Positions 1 through 10,527 are shown, counted from the stretch's first letter. The stretch is 57,500 nucleotides of DNA from Symbiodinium natans (GCA_905221605.1 CAJNDS010002224.1:282501-340000); one strand, 5' to 3'. A program made the numbers and translations. The notes: generated by a model not told the origin, from the letters alone.

Positions 1-208
1 AACGTTAAACAAAACAATTGTTTGGGCGTTTTTTAATTTTAACGTAAAAAAAGCGCCATTTTTGAGGTTTTTGACGTGAAGAGACCCTTCTGTGCCACCT
101 GACTGGACCTTGGGCACTCCATGAGTTCTAAAAGGGGTCTTGTGGCTCCATCTTACCTATAACTAGGGAATTGCAAGAGCAGATGTGGAGCCCTAATTCT
201 TGGGTTCA

Positions 209-1880
209 GTTGGCTTTTTCAAGGGACTGGAAGTTGATGAAGGCGTATCCACGATTTCGCTTGGTTTCCCAGTCGATGGGAAGGTAGAAGAAGTCGAACT
301 TATGTTCGAAGCCTGCCGCGGCGACCTCACGCAACAACTCCTCGATGCTATACCTAGGATGGCCCCCTTAAAACCCTCTGAAAATGACTCAAGGGTTTAG
401 GGTTTAGGTTTAGGGTTTTCCTAAAATTCCTCCTCTTAAACCCCAACAAGGGAAAATAAGAAACAAATCACACAAGGGCCTAACCGAGTGTGCAGATTGG
501 GAATGTGGCGGAGCATGACCGTAGTCTTACCACCCTTCCTTAGTTGCTGAGTTCATAAGGCCGCCAAAAATTCGAAAAGTGTACACTTTCAGTTCTATAG
601 GGATGATATGCCCAGAAAGTGTAAGGTGTACCCTAAACCCTAAACCCTAAACCCTAAACCCTAAACCCTAAACCCTAAACCCTAAACCCTAAACCCTAAA
701 CCCTAAACTCACTCAGCTGCTAAGCTTCAATCGGCTCGCTGCCGCCTCTGCCTCCGTGGAACCCGCCGATGCCTCTTTCTGCGAGTCGTTGCCTGGTTTA
801 GGGTTTAGGTTTTAGGGTTTAGGGTTTAGGGTTTCGGATATCCTCCTACATATCCTCCTCTTGCACCTAATAGGGAACAGCAAATATAAAAGAAAATCCC
901 TAGATATCCTGCTCCTAAACCGAATAAGGGACAGTAAATTCAAAAAAAATCTAGATCTCCTCCGGTTAAACCTAATAAGGGAAAGTACAAAAACAATTCC
1001 CTAAATATCATCCTCTAAAACCCAAAAAAGGGAAAACATACCATATCCGAAGGGCCTTTCTAGTATCCTCTCAATGACCCAATAAAGGACAACATATGTA
1101 AAATATCCGAAGGGCCTTTGTAGTTGCTATCCTCTTGAACCCAACAAGGGACAAAATATGTAAATTATCCGAAGGGCCTTTGTAGTTGCCTCTTAGTAGC
1201 CCAATGAGGGAAAGTGTCCTCTTAAACCTAGTAAGGGAAAAATATGTAAATTATACCAAGGACCTTTGTGGTTGCCGATGCTCTCCAGAGATGAGATGAG
1301 CCCGGGAGGAACCTTGGCTGCTCTTAGCAGGGTAGCTATAAATCTAATTTTTAGCTGCCTTCTTAAGAAACCCAATAAACCCAAAAAGGCTAAAGATCTA
1401 AAGTCACAGTAAAGCACCACAAAGGAACGGGCTTCGGGCTCGAGGCGCAAGCAGGCTCCTCGCAGTCGGCGCAAGCCATTGGCCCGCTGAGGCCTAGGCG
1501 GAACTCGGAACCCCAGCAAAAGTTGTAATTATCGCTGCTTCTTAGGAATCCAAGTACCCTAAAATTATAATTAAAAAGCTATTTCTTAGAAATTGGGGAT
1601 ACCCAAGAATTTAGAAAATCTTTCCAAGTATCCCTAAGAGGCCGGGGGGTGGGCCGTAGCCTCCCGCAACGGGAGACTTCGGAGCAGCGGCAGACACCCG
1701 AGCTGCCGGCAAGGAGCCCGGGAGGGGAGCCACGCCGGTCTCCGCAAAGGGCGCGGACATGCAGGCGCGCGGCTGCCACACCTGGCCCGGCGCAGTCCTG
1801 CCGAGGAGGCATGGCATGCGCACCTGGGTCGCCTCCGCAAGGATCTGAAGCTCCGCACTGAACATCTGGGGCTCACGCAC
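209..1880 (-). CDS. Mei2-like RNA-binding protein (C-terminal RRM), multi-exon, partial
   Basis: Predicted RNA-binding protein carrying the Mei2-type C-terminal RRM, which in plants and fission yeast binds RNA in meiotic and developmental regulation. Exons read on the minus strand: about 1641-1880 (Ala/Pro-rich), 1429 to about 1525, 1264-1312, 729-792, 485-538 and about 209-353. Phases agree across four introns: 1313-1428 (GTTC..AAG), 793-1263 (GTCC..CAG), 539-728 (GAAG..AAG) and 354-484 (GTTA..TAG). The joined frame contains TTVMLRHIPNLHTR, then YSIEELLREV, FDFFYLPIDW and RGYAFINF, the ribonucleoprotein core motifs of this RRM family. Two introns are introners with 4-bp TSDs, one loaded with 11 telomere units. 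The 5' end and the last part of the RRM are not resolved. The family call is confident; the exons above 1264 are less so. Confidence 0.85.
539..724. mobile_element. Introner family D carrying 11 telomere units
   Basis: Ends are CTTAGTTGCTGAG and CAGCTGCTAAG (terminal inverted repeats), flanked by the duplication CTTC at 535-538 and 725-728. Positions 631-707 are exactly 11 CCCTAAA units, absent from the sibling copy at 7693-7798. In the minus direction it forms an intron (GAAG..CTAAG) of the Mei2-like gene. Confidence 0.9.
845..1262. repeat. Degenerate tandem repeat of about 65-75 bp
   Basis: At least five imperfect copies of a unit containing CCTCTTAAACC, AATAAGGGAAA and TCCGAAGGGCCTTTGTAG run in series within one inferred intron of the Mei2-like gene. 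A related single copy lies in the intron at 354-484. The units resemble the inner part of the introners but have no clear terminal inverted repeats. Confidence 0.6.
1313..1424. mobile_element. Introner family H, empty copy
   Basis: 112 bp with ends CTTGGCTGC and GCACCACAAAG and exact duplication GAAC at 1309-1312 and 1425-1428. On the minus strand the TSD supplies the GT donor (GTTC) and the element end supplies the AG (CCAAG). Removing it joins ASSPKP to VPPGLISS in frame in the Mei2-like gene. Related copies at 8306-8494 and 56795-56980 carry telomere arrays. Confidence 0.8.
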
Positions 1881-2911
1881 GGAGGGGGAGAGAACGGGGC
1901 CCAGAGAGGAAAGTAGACTCGAGCCCAGAGCTGAGGCGAGTGAAATCCTAGAAAACAGCTGCTTCGGGCTATAGGGTATAGGGTATAGGGTTTAGGGTTC
2001 GGGTTTAGGGTAGAACAATGCCCTCACACATTCTAAGCCCAATTGGGGGACCACATGGGCCCTATAAACCCTAAACCCTAAACCCTAAACCCTAAGCACA
2101 TGACCCAAACAGAAGAAGTTTGGCCTCCCGCCACCCTCGTTTAGGATGTAGGTTTGGGGTTTGGGCCTTACCAGGATGGGCTCGGGTTTAGGGTTTAGGG
2201 TTTAGGGTTTATAATAGGGTTTCGGGTTTAGGGTAAAAGGCCCTTTATAGGGTTGGTTATAGGGGTGAGAAGGCCGAATAGACCATCGCGAATTTCGAGC
2301 AACCCTGGGCATTGTACCACGAGCCTCGACGTGCATGTCCAGTCGCGCTGCCACATCGTCCTTGGGGGGTTCAGGGTTAGGGATTGGGGTTTAGGGTTTA
2401 GAGTTATGGTTTGGGGTGTAGGGCTTTAAAGCAATCCTTTTTCGAAATTGGGGGTTCAGGGATGTGTGTGTGTGTGTTTAGGGCCTTAGAGCAGACTGAC
2501 ACAGATGACGGTGGCTCCTAAACCCTAAACCCTAAACCCTTAACCCTTGCATTATGGGCCAGCACAGCCGCACCCCCCCCCCCTCCCCCCCGCCCCCCCT
2601 GTGGTTCATGGTCTGTGGTGCTGGGTTTACGGTTCAGGGTTCAGGGTTAAAGCAGCTAAGGTTTCGGGCTTACCCTTCTCCCCCCCTGTCGTTCATTGGT
2701 GGGTTTAGGTTTTAGGGCTTACGGTTCAGGGTTTAGGATTTAGGTTGAGGTTTCTCTGTCCCCTCCCGTGGACCACGGGGTGTTTTTAGGCTTACCAGGC
2801 AGGGTTTGGAGGGGGATACCATGGGGAGGGGTCGATTACGCGGAAAGCGGGCGCATACAAACCCTAAACCCTAAACCCTAAACCCTAAACCCTAAACCCT
2901 AAACCCTAAAC
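1881..2911. other. Repeat-rich stretch without a resolved gene
   Basis: Short TTTAGGG/CCCTAAA runs in both orientations (1970-2010, 2052-2093, 2187-2235, 2859-2912) separate small GC-rich islands. The island at 2275-2370 has an open minus-strand frame (PPKDDVAARLDMHVEARGTM) that could be another upstream exon of the Mei2-like gene, but no splice chain could be built. A C/G-run segment lies at 2573-2598. Confidence 0.4.
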
Positions 2912-3080
2912 CTCCCGACTGGCCTCTGTGCCCGCGAGCTTCTGGCCCTCTTCCGCACGCCAGGCCAACTTCGTCGATGGAGATCCTGAGCTTCCAAAGG
3001 TGCAGCATGGCCAGAGACCCTACACCTTAGACCCTAAACCCTAAACCTTAAACCCTAAACCCTAAACCCTAAACCCCAAG

Positions 3081-3230
3081 GGAGCAGCACAGCATGTGGA
3101 GAGTCACTTGTCCTGTTGGGTCGGATGGATTCACTGCTTTGGTGCAAGACGAGTACGTGGCAGTTTTGCCGGCAGGTCCAGCGGCGCGGTGCAAAAGTAT
3201 AGCACGCTCCCATCCCCTTACTGGAGAGTG
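3081..3230 (+). CDS. Candidate exon, unknown protein
   Basis: Open frame beginning EQHSMWRVTCPVGSDGFTAL. It starts right after a CCCTAAA array that ends in CCCCAAG (acceptor AAG|G) and ends at GTG|GTGAGG, a good GT donor. A second island at about 2924-3030 is also open on this strand. No family recognised. Confidence 0.45.
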
Positions 3231-3545
3231 GTGAGGTGCGCCACCACTCTGTGAAATTGGCACTTCCCCCTACTTGTGAGGGCGGTACAAAACGGGTCAT
3301 ATTCCATCTGCAAGCATTTGAAACCTGTGTGCCTCACGTGTGCCTGCGCGTTGAAACTAAACACCCCACAAAGGAGGCAGAGGTCATATTTTCATCACGC
3401 CGTCATGGTTGTGGTGGCAGCAAACACCTGGCCAAGTAACGACACCCCAGGGTGTTTGAAGGGCAAACCTTGCCGGAAGCTGTCTTTTTTTTTCGCACCT
3501 TCCCCCCCCGACTGTTCCCTTTGTTCTCAACGGTCTTGACACATG

Positions 3546-3569
3546 CATATATATATATATATATATATG

Positions 3570-3612
<43 letters not shown>

Positions 3613-3821
3613 GTATGTGTGTATGTATGTACGTATGTATGTATGTATGTATGTATGTATGTATGTATGTATGTATGTATGTATGTATGTATGTATGTAT
3701 GTTTTTGTTTATTCATTTGGTATGTACTTGTATCTATATGATATATGTACTGTACATATATATATATATATAGATGTACATACACATAAGTCTGCGTGTC
3801 TGTCTGTCTGTCATTGTGTCA

Positions 3822-3866
<45 letters not shown>

Positions 3867-3885
3867 ATTGTCTGTCTGTCTTTCC
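3546..3885. repeat. Microsatellite cluster (AT, GTAT, TGTC)
   Basis: Consecutive runs of AT, (GTAT)n at about 3600-3700, AT again at 3757-3773, and (TGTC)n at about 3800-3880. The long Tyr/Val/Cys or Thr/Asp/Arg/Gln frames across it are translations of the repeats, not genes. The last exon of the glucanase gene runs into its edge. Confidence 0.95.
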
Positions 3886-6362
3886 GTTTGTTTGTGTTCG
3901 TGATTCCGGGCCTTGACGTAGTTGATGTTCCAGTATGCCTCAGAAAGGGCGTTGACATTGGCCGGGTTCTTCACGTAGTCGATGCAAGCGCTGTCGCCGC
4001 CTGGGAACACACTGCCTTCCCAGTCGCCACAGAAGTCCAAGTTGATCACCAAAGTCATGTCCTTGAAATGAGATGAGGGACATTGGGTTCCGAACGGAAA
4101 AGTCACGTAAGGCTCCCCCCAACTCGAAGAGTCCGGCTTGTCGCTCGTGATGTCTGACGGAATCTGCTTCCTGGGCCACCACCACATCTTGATCCCGCTA
4201 GTGGTCCACATTGTGGCAAAGACACCACCTCCGTTCTGGTTGAAAGTTGAGCCTCCACTTCCAGCAGGCCCGTCCATTCCACAGCCCTCATTGCCGTTAC
4301 CAGCATTACAATTGGGGTTGAACAGCCTCGGTCAGAATCACACGCGCGCTGTCAGGAGTAAGTGTGAACACTTTGCCGAAAGGGCAACACTTGAAGTATG
4401 GGCTCTTTCTAGGGAATGAGGGAATTTGGTACCTTATAAACCCCCTAAACCCACTATACACACACAAACATACACTTAAGGGATTGCTTGGGGCACCATT
4501 TCCCCTCATTCCCTACTACGAACCAGTAGGCTGAACTCAACGACATGCTATCCAAGGATCCCTGAAACCGGCATGTTGCAGCCGGCACTGGAGTGCAGTG
4601 TCGAGTGCACGTAGGTCTCGTCCAGCACCGTCTCGATGGTATCGATCTCACCGCTGTTCGGCCAGCCGGGTCCATAGGACCACCAAGCAGGCCAGGTGCC
4701 TTTACCTCGTGGGGGTTTAGGGTTTAGGGTTTAGGGTTTAGGGTTTAGGGTTTAGGGTTTAGGGTTTAGGGTTTAGGGTTTAGGGTTCCCCGAGTAGGGT
4801 TTAGGGCTCAATCCGGCGGAACATGGGCATGTTCCGCCAGTAGAGGGTACAGGCAAAACAATAGCCCGTGGCTATCAGAACTGGGTAATTGCCCCGAGTC
4901 TCGGAAACCTCCAGGTAACTTCAGGCATGTTTTCACACAGAGACCACCTGTTCCCCACACCTCGTATCCCCTCCCCAGAGACCCCAACATCGCCTTCTGA
5001 AACGCGATTTCACACAGTTCTCTCACCTACCAAGCGCCTCAACCCAATCCAAGGACCCTCTAGAGACTGCGAAACAATTTCTGGGGACCCTTGAGACCTT
5101 CGCCGGGCTTAGATCTGCGGACCCGGGCCGAGGCGGCCGGCGCGCAGCGGACCGCTTGCAATTTGCAAACCCTGAGCTCTAAACCCTAAACCCTAAACCC
5201 TAAACCCCTGAACCCTAAACCCTAAACCCTAAACCCTAACCCCTAAACCCTACACCCGAAACCCTAAACCCTAAACCCTAAACCCTAAACCCCAAACCCT
5301 AAACCCTAAACCCTAAACCCTGTTCCGTGGCCCCGCTCCTGTTGGCATATGTTGGATGTCGATGACGAAGATGTGTCCCGGCGAGAACTTCGTCGCCGAC
5401 TGCAGCCGGACAGCCTGAAGATTCTCATGCGATGCCCAGCCCACCCTGAACCCTAAACCCTAAACCCTAAACCCTAAACCCTAAACCCTGAACCCTCATT
5501 TAAACTACTTCTTGCACGCTCTTTCAGCCCTCTGACTTGGGGCATCATAGGGTGGGGTCTTGTGCGAATCGCGAGCCTTGACAGGCTCGTTCGTCCCCAC
5601 GATGCTTCCAAGGCGTACAGCGCCACCTTCCAGGCGATAAAGTCCGAGTTGCATGGCTTCCGACTGCGACACCTCAGAGCTTCACTTCAGAAGTCCAGCC
5701 CTCCAAAACCCAGCTTTGGAGTAGACCCTGAAAAAAAGTATATACTTTCGAGGTAGAAGTAGCTATCAAAGGAACCCCAAACCAAAAAAAGTATTAAAGT
5801 ATACTACTCCAAAACCCAGAAAAATGGCGTACCTAAGAGCTAAGGCTTAGAGTGAGGGCCTCCCGCATCCTTAACGCGCGTGCGAGCAAGATGCGTACTT
5901 GATGTAGCCGTGGGTGGGGTCGGACTCGGTGTCGAAGGTCCAGCAATTGAGGAAGCCCTCGCCGGAGCACTCAAGCTGCACAGCAGCCGGAACGGTTTGG
6001 TGAGTTGGGCTCGTCACATCCGGTGTCGACTTCTTGCGGCGGGGTGCGTTGGTAGTGGTGGCAGGTGGGGAAGGCGTGGGCGATGGCTTTGTTGTGGCAG
6101 TGTGCGAGTCCGAGCTCCCCGCATCACAGCAGTAGAGGTACGTGCCATCGGTAGTCGGGCAACATTGCCCTGAGAGCCGCAGCTCGTTACACTGGGAGTG
6201 GGCTGAACATGATGAACCACTGGGATCCCCCTTTACAAGTTGCAGAAGGCCCTGCGCATCCGCCTCCGCTTCCGCACATCCCGAACCGTCGCAAGCACTG
6301 GCCTCAGCATTGGCTCTAAGAGCCAGAAGTTCCAGAAGCATCCACATTGTGAGAGGCATCAT
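3819..6362 (-). CDS. Secreted glycoside hydrolase family 16 (beta-1,3(4)-glucanase-like), five exons
   Basis: Predicted secreted endo-beta-glucanase. Exons on the minus strand: 5884-6362, 5518-5679, 5339-5445, 4573-4705 and 4326 to about 3819, with phases agreeing throughout (up to 462 residues). Residues 1-19 are a signal peptide. A Cys-rich segment (CSAHSQCN, GQCCPT) and a Thr/Pro-rich linker follow. The GH16 fold begins at WTFDTESDPTHGYI. GEIDTIE at about 268-274 is the catalytic E-x-D-x-x-E signature, preceded by GTWPAWW. The last exon holds GNGNEGCG, FNQNGGGV, DFCGDWEG and SEAYW, as in fungal mixed-linked glucanases. Inferred introns are GC-AG, GT-AG, GA-AG and GC-AG. The intron at 5446-5517 is mostly TTTAGGG. 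The true C-terminus is uncertain: after YWNINYVKAR the frame enters a TGTC microsatellite. Confidence 0.88.
4712..4788 (+). repeat. TTTAGGG array inside a glucanase intron
   Basis: About 11 perfect G-strand units directly upstream (in the minus sense) of the exon carrying the catalytic GEIDTIE motif. It lies in the inferred 4706-5338 intron together with a larger C-strand array at 5178-5322. Confidence 0.95.
5178..5322 (-). repeat. CCCTAAA array inside a glucanase intron
   Basis: About 20 slightly degenerate C-strand units (variants CCCCTGAA, CCCTACA, CCCGAAA), ending a few bases from the exon end at 5339. Confidence 0.95.
5446..5517 (-). repeat. 72-bp intron made mostly of telomere repeats
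   Basis: Read on the minus strand it begins GTGCAAGAAGTAG and ends GGGTTCAG, with TTTAGGG units between. Excising it joins two GH16 exons in frame. The acceptor AG is itself a variant telomere unit (GGGTTCA). Confidence 0.7.
5703..5820. mobile_element. Introner-like palindrome in glucanase intron 1
   Basis: Inner inverted repeats TTTGGAGTAGACCC and AGTATACTACTCCAAA flank an A-rich centre with paired AAAGTATA motifs. It lies wholly inside the inferred intron 5680-5883. The duplication is unclear, so this is a decayed copy or a family with other termini. Confidence 0.5.
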
Positions 6363-6399
6363 GGCTTCTAGCAGGCCAGGGGTCAGAGTAAAGCGGTAA

Positions 6400-7690
6400 C
6401 AGCACTACTGTCTTGAGCCGGGAGCTAGAACCAGAGGTCATGCAGATGCCAAGCCACATTCAGAAACATAAAGCCTCTTCACGCCAGGTGTCAGGTAGCT
6501 GGCGAACTCGATGAAGAACCTTCCAACAAGCAAGTCTTGCAGTCTCAGTCCTTCTCCAGGCCAATATACCCTATGATCCCCAAAACGGGCACTTGACAGG
6601 CCTGACTACGGGGAACATGAAGCCTCTGATATCAGATGCCACAAACCCTAAACCCTAAACCCTAAACCCTAAACCCTAAATGACCTGGCATTCGCAAGCT
6701 ATCTGTTGAACTAGTAGGGTGGCTAGCAACGCAGTGGATCGCCTCCTCTACAACAGACGAGTAGTCAATTTTTGGTTTAGGGTTTGGGGTTTAGGGTTAT
6801 ATGGTTTTAGGGTTTAGGGTTTAGCGTTTTAGGGTTTAGGGTTATATGGTTTTAGGGTTTAGGGTTTGGGGTTTAGGGTTATATGGTTTTAGGGTTGAGC
6901 AACAACCATGTGACAAGGACCAACCCCGGCTCGAAAACACAGCAGTAGGTGCCTCCAACACTACACAACTCATGCGAAGCACATCAAAGAACAAAACCCC
7001 GAAACCCTAAACCCTAAACCCGAAACCCTAAACCCTAAATCCGAAACCCTAAACCCTAAACCCTGAACCCTAAGCCCTAATCCCTAACATCGCTCTATCC
7101 CGCATGTTCGCCTACATCATGCGCAAGGCAGCATTGCTCTGTACATGCTGCAAAGCCGTGGTCAGAAGGCGCCGGATAGAAGTGCTAAACCCCAAGCCCT
7201 AAACCCCAACCCTAAACCCTAAACCCTAAACCCTCAACCCTCAACCCTAAACCCTAAACCCTAAACCCAAAGCAACTCCATGGTCTTCTCTTGCAAAGGG
7301 CTTAGGATTTAGGGTGTAGGGTCGAGACATCAACCACGCTGGGGTCTCAAGTTCCATGTGTGATATCGGGTTTAGGGTTTAGGGTTTAGGTATATTTGGC
7401 TACCCCCATCCCGTAATTGGGGCCCCTATTATGATCAGATGAAAGTCTGTCTAAACCCATAAGCCCTAAACCCTACCCAACCCCTGAACCCCAACCCCCA
7501 AACCCCAAATCCTAACCCTAAGCAAAAAACCTTAAACCCTAACCCCCAAACTCTACACCCCGCCTGAAGTTCCGTTTTCTTGGACACCACATTCTCTTTC
7601 GACCTGGATGAGCCATAAACTAAGCACCCCCTGCAATGAACACAGTTTCTTTCTCTTTTGGGGTGGCTGTGCAATCAAAAGGTTTAGGTT
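6400..7690. other. Upstream of glucanase; arrays and one candidate exon
   Basis: 6400-6640 is array-free and lies immediately 5' of the glucanase start. 6640-7260 alternates telomere runs with islands of about 90 bp. The island at 7086-7185 is open on the plus strand (IALSRMFAYIMRKAALLCTC) and may be an exon. 7260-7690 has only degenerate repeats. Confidence 0.35.
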
Positions 7691-7692
7691 TT

Positions 7693-7798
7693 CTTAGTTG
7701 CTGAGTTCATAAGCCCCCCCCCCATAGTGTACACTTTCAGTTCTATAGGGGGTTGTAGTATCCCAAAAAGTGTAAAGTGTACTCACTCAGCTACTAAG
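7693..7798. mobile_element. Introner family D, empty copy
   Basis: 106 bp, CTTAGTTGCTGAG to CAGCTACTAAG, with the same inner GTGTACACTTTCAGTTCTA and AAAGTGTA as the copy at 539-724. The junction GTGTA|CTCACTCAG is uninterrupted here, marking the exact insertion point of the array in the other copy. No clear TSD. Confidence 0.85.
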
Positions 7799-7863
7799 CT
7801 TTTAGGGCCTACAGAGGCTTAAGGGATAGGCTTGAGTTCTCACGCGTTCAGGGTACTTGTGGG

Positions 7864-8024
7864 CTTACTTCTCCAATGACCAGGGGGGATAAAGGTTAAA
7901 CTTGATGATTCCTACTAAATACAGAAACCCAAAAAGTTTAAAGTGGAAAAAAGGTTAAACTTGAATATTCCTAGTAAATAAAGAAACCCAAAAAAGTTTG
8001 AAGTTCAGCTCTCGGCTAAGTAAG
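7864..8024. mobile_element. Introner family J with internal duplication
   Basis: Starts CTTACTTCTCCAATGACC and ends CGGCTAAGTAAG. The core (GGTTAAACTTGA, ATTCCTA, AAACCCAAAAAGTTT) is duplicated head to tail relative to the copy at 8509-8610. Confidence 0.7.
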
Positions 8025-8114
8025 TTGGGTCCAGGTTCAAGTTTTGGGTTCCATCCCTGTGATTAATCATAGAATGACTTCGTGCTTCTGCTGGCCGCAA
8101 GGGCCGCGCTAGGG

Positions 8115-8205
8115 TTTAGGGTTTAGGGTTTAGGGTTTAGGGTTTAGGGTTTAGGGTTTAGGGTTTAGGGTTTAGGGTTTAGGGTTTAGGGTTTAGGGTT
8201 TAGGG
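8115..8205 (+). repeat. TTTAGGG array, 13 units
   Basis: 91 bp of perfect G-strand repeat, followed by degenerate units. Confidence 0.97.
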
Positions 8206-8305
8206 GTTTAGGTTGGGGATGGTTTGGGACTTAGGGACTTCGGGCTTAGGGTGGGGGTGGACAATGTCCAGGATTGGGCTGGAGCTTGGGCAGACATAGT
8301 CGTGC

Positions 8306-8494
8306 CTTGGCTGCACTTAGCAGGGTAGCTATAGGTTTAGGGTTTAGGGTTTAGGGTTTAGGGCTTAGGGCTTAGGGCTTAGGGTTTAGGGTTTAGGGTT
8401 TAGGGTTTAGGGTTTAGGGTTAGGGTTTAGAGGGCTGAGGGAATAAACCCAAAAGATGCCTAAGGATCTAAAGTTACGGCAAGGCACCGCAGCG
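8306..8494. mobile_element. Introner family H with telomere array
   Basis: Left end CTTGGCTGCACTTAGC and AGGGTAGCTATA, and right part GGATCTAAAGTTACGG to CACCGCAG, match the empty copy at 1313-1424. About 105 bp of TTTAGGG/TTAGGGC units replace the middle of the element directly after AGCTATA. Confidence 0.75.
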
Positions 8495-8508
8495 GGGCCT
8501 GGAAGAGT

Positions 8509-8610
8509 CTTACTTCTCCAATAACCAAGGGGAAAACAAGGTTAAACTATATTATTCCTACTAAATAAGGGAACCCAAAAAGTTTAAAGTTCAGCTGTTG
8601 GAGAAGTAAG
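8509..8610. mobile_element. Introner family J
   Basis: 102 bp with inverted ends CTTACTTCTCCAA and TTGGAGAAGTAAG (perfect over 13 bp). No clear TSD. Confidence 0.8.
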
Positions 8611-8872
8611 GTTTTAACCGTCGTGGCCTCCTTGTCCGCGAGCCTTGCAGGGCATGGGCTTGGGGTTTCGGGCTGCGTAGGAAATCCAGGAAGACCTACA
8701 GGTTTGGGGCCTGTTTAGGGTTTAGGGTTTAGGGTTTAGGGCTTCGGGCATATGTTTAGCATAGGTTTAGGGTTCAGGGTTTAGGGTTTAGGGTTTAGGG
8801 TTCGGGTTTAGGGTTTAGGGTTTTGAAGTTTAAAAGTTTAGGGTTTAGGGTTGAGGGTGTTAGGACCGAATC

Positions 8873-8982
8873 TGCATACTCCCACATCCGGACCATGCCC
8901 CTCTGAAGAAACCCTAAGCCCTCCATGCGTGGTGGCTTTCTTTGTATCGTTCCTCTTGCATCTGGGCCAACAACAAAATGCA
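8873..8982 (-). CDS. Candidate exon, unknown protein
   Basis: Open minus-strand frame containing HFVVGPDARGTIQRKPPRME and RMWEYADSVL between TTTAGGG blocks. No family recognised. Confidence 0.35.
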
Positions 8983-9465
8983 CGATAGAGGGCCTTAGGG
9001 TTTAGGGTTTACGGTTTAGGGCTTAGGGAACTTAAACTCTCAACCCCAACTCTTATCCCTATGAGACCCCCCCCCCCCCCGCGCAACCCCACACATGTGT
9101 TTGCAGCCAGGTGGCAGCTCGAATCTGGCGTCCGGCTATGACGATCGACATCCTCATCCTGTGGTTTGGAGTTGAAGGTGTAGGGGGGACCCCGAACCCT
9201 GAACCCTAAATACCTTTGAAGGGTTTTGGGGGAGGACTTGCTACTGGTTCTTAGCAGGGAATGAGTCATCGAGGGAATTTAGGTATCTTACACAAATAGA
9301 AGTTACCGAATTCCGTCATTCTCTAGTCGGAACAAATAGGTACAGTACCCTCAGATATTTTTGTTGAGAAACAAGGACCCTTAGGAATGGCATGGTCCTT
9401 GCATCCTTGTCCGACTTGCGCCAAGCGTACCAACTCGAAATCCAAAATCTCACCCCTGAATTTAT

Positions 9466-9577
9466 CTTGGTAGCCCAGTAACCATATCAAAATAAGGGCA
9501 CCCTTTTTGGGGGTTGGTTATTTTATAAGGGAAGCCAGAACCAAAAAAAGAGTAAAGGGCACCACTGGGCTACCAAG
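9466..9577. mobile_element. Introner family A
   Basis: 112 bp with inverted ends CTTGGTAGCCCAGT and ACTGGGCTACCAAG and exact duplication TTAT at 9462-9465 and 9578-9581. Joining its flanks gives a plus-strand frame (SDLRQAYQLEIQNLTPEF then MIQLGLHQSWCSGL), but the donor would be TT, so coding use is doubtful. Confidence 0.85.
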
Positions 9578-9672
9578 TTATGATCCAATTAGGCTTACAT
9601 CAATCCTGGTGCAGCGGACTAAGACGAGCTTATCGCGCGGTCCCGAAAACAGAGCTTCAAGGAAGCCTGGTC

Positions 9673-9755
9673 CTAAACCCTAAACCCTAACCCTAAACCC
9701 TAAACCCTAAACCCTAAACCCTAAACCCTAAACCCTAAACCCTAAACCCTAAACC
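9673..9755 (-). repeat. CCCTAAA array
   Basis: About 12 units, one missing an A. Confidence 0.95.
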
Positions 9756-9989
9756 CAGAAATCTAACAACACAACGGTGGAAATTTCAGGGCTTTGCGGG
9801 TCGAAACCATCAGATGGCCAAGAGAGCTCTGGGTTTCCGGACACACATGAATCCGATTACTCATATGGGGGCTTAGAAGAAGAAGGGGCCCCTAGTATAG
9901 ACCCCAGATAGTAGAGTTCCCTGAAAATAAGGATCCCATTGAGGTATCCATAATTTCGGAAACTCCCATGTGACAAAAGCCACCCGGAC

Positions 9990-10400
9990 CCCTAAACCCT
10001 TAACCCTTAACGCCCAAACCCCTAAACCCTAAACGCCCAAACCCCTAAACCCTAAACCCCTAAACCCTAAACCCCTAAACCCCTAAACCCCTAAACCCCT
10101 AAACCCCTAAACCCCTAAACCCCTAAACCCCTAAACCCCTAAACCCCTAAACCCCTAAACCCCTAAACACCTAAACCCCTAAACCCCTAAACCCCTAAAC
10201 CCCTAAACCCCTAAACCCCTAAACCCCTAAACCCCTAAACCCCTAAACCCCTAAACCCCTAAACCCCTAAACCCCTAAACCCTAAACCCCTAAACCCCTA
10301 AACCCTAAACTCTAAACCCCTAAACCCTAAACCCTAACCCCTAAACCCCTAAACCCTAAACCCTAACCCCTAAATCCCTAAACCCTAAACCCTAAACCTA
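9990..10400 (-). repeat. Long variant array, mostly octamer CCCCTAAA
   Basis: About 410 bp. The core at 10040-10285 is nearly uniform CCCCTAAA (8 bp) rather than the 7-bp unit, with 7-bp units at both ends. The homogeneity indicates local expansion of an 8-bp variant rather than a fresh 7-bp addition. Confidence 0.95.
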
Positions 10401-10481
10401 AATCATGGATCCCTGCCGAGCCTGGTGATGGGCTGATGGAAGCAGAAGTGAGAGCTTGAGGAAGGAGGCTTTACATCCATC

Positions 10482-10527
10482 GGGGGGGGGGGGGGGGGGA
10501 GGGAAGTTCCGAAATTAGGGGTACTTT

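Noticed and set aside
1193-1519. 108-codon minus frame
   Set aside because: It reads through a family H introner; the coding frame is the one obtained after removing 1313-1428.
3384-3958. Long frames rich in Tyr/Ile/Val/Cys or Thr/Asp/Arg/Gln
   Set aside because: They translate AT, GTAT and TGTC microsatellites; all frames through such repeats stay open by composition.
9466-9577. Family A element as an intron of a plus-strand gene
   Set aside because: The flanks join in an open frame, but the duplication is TTAT, which gives no G-starting donor; retained only as an element.
9990-10400. CRISPR-like regular repeats
   Set aside because: Repeats are contiguous 7-8 bp units without spacers.
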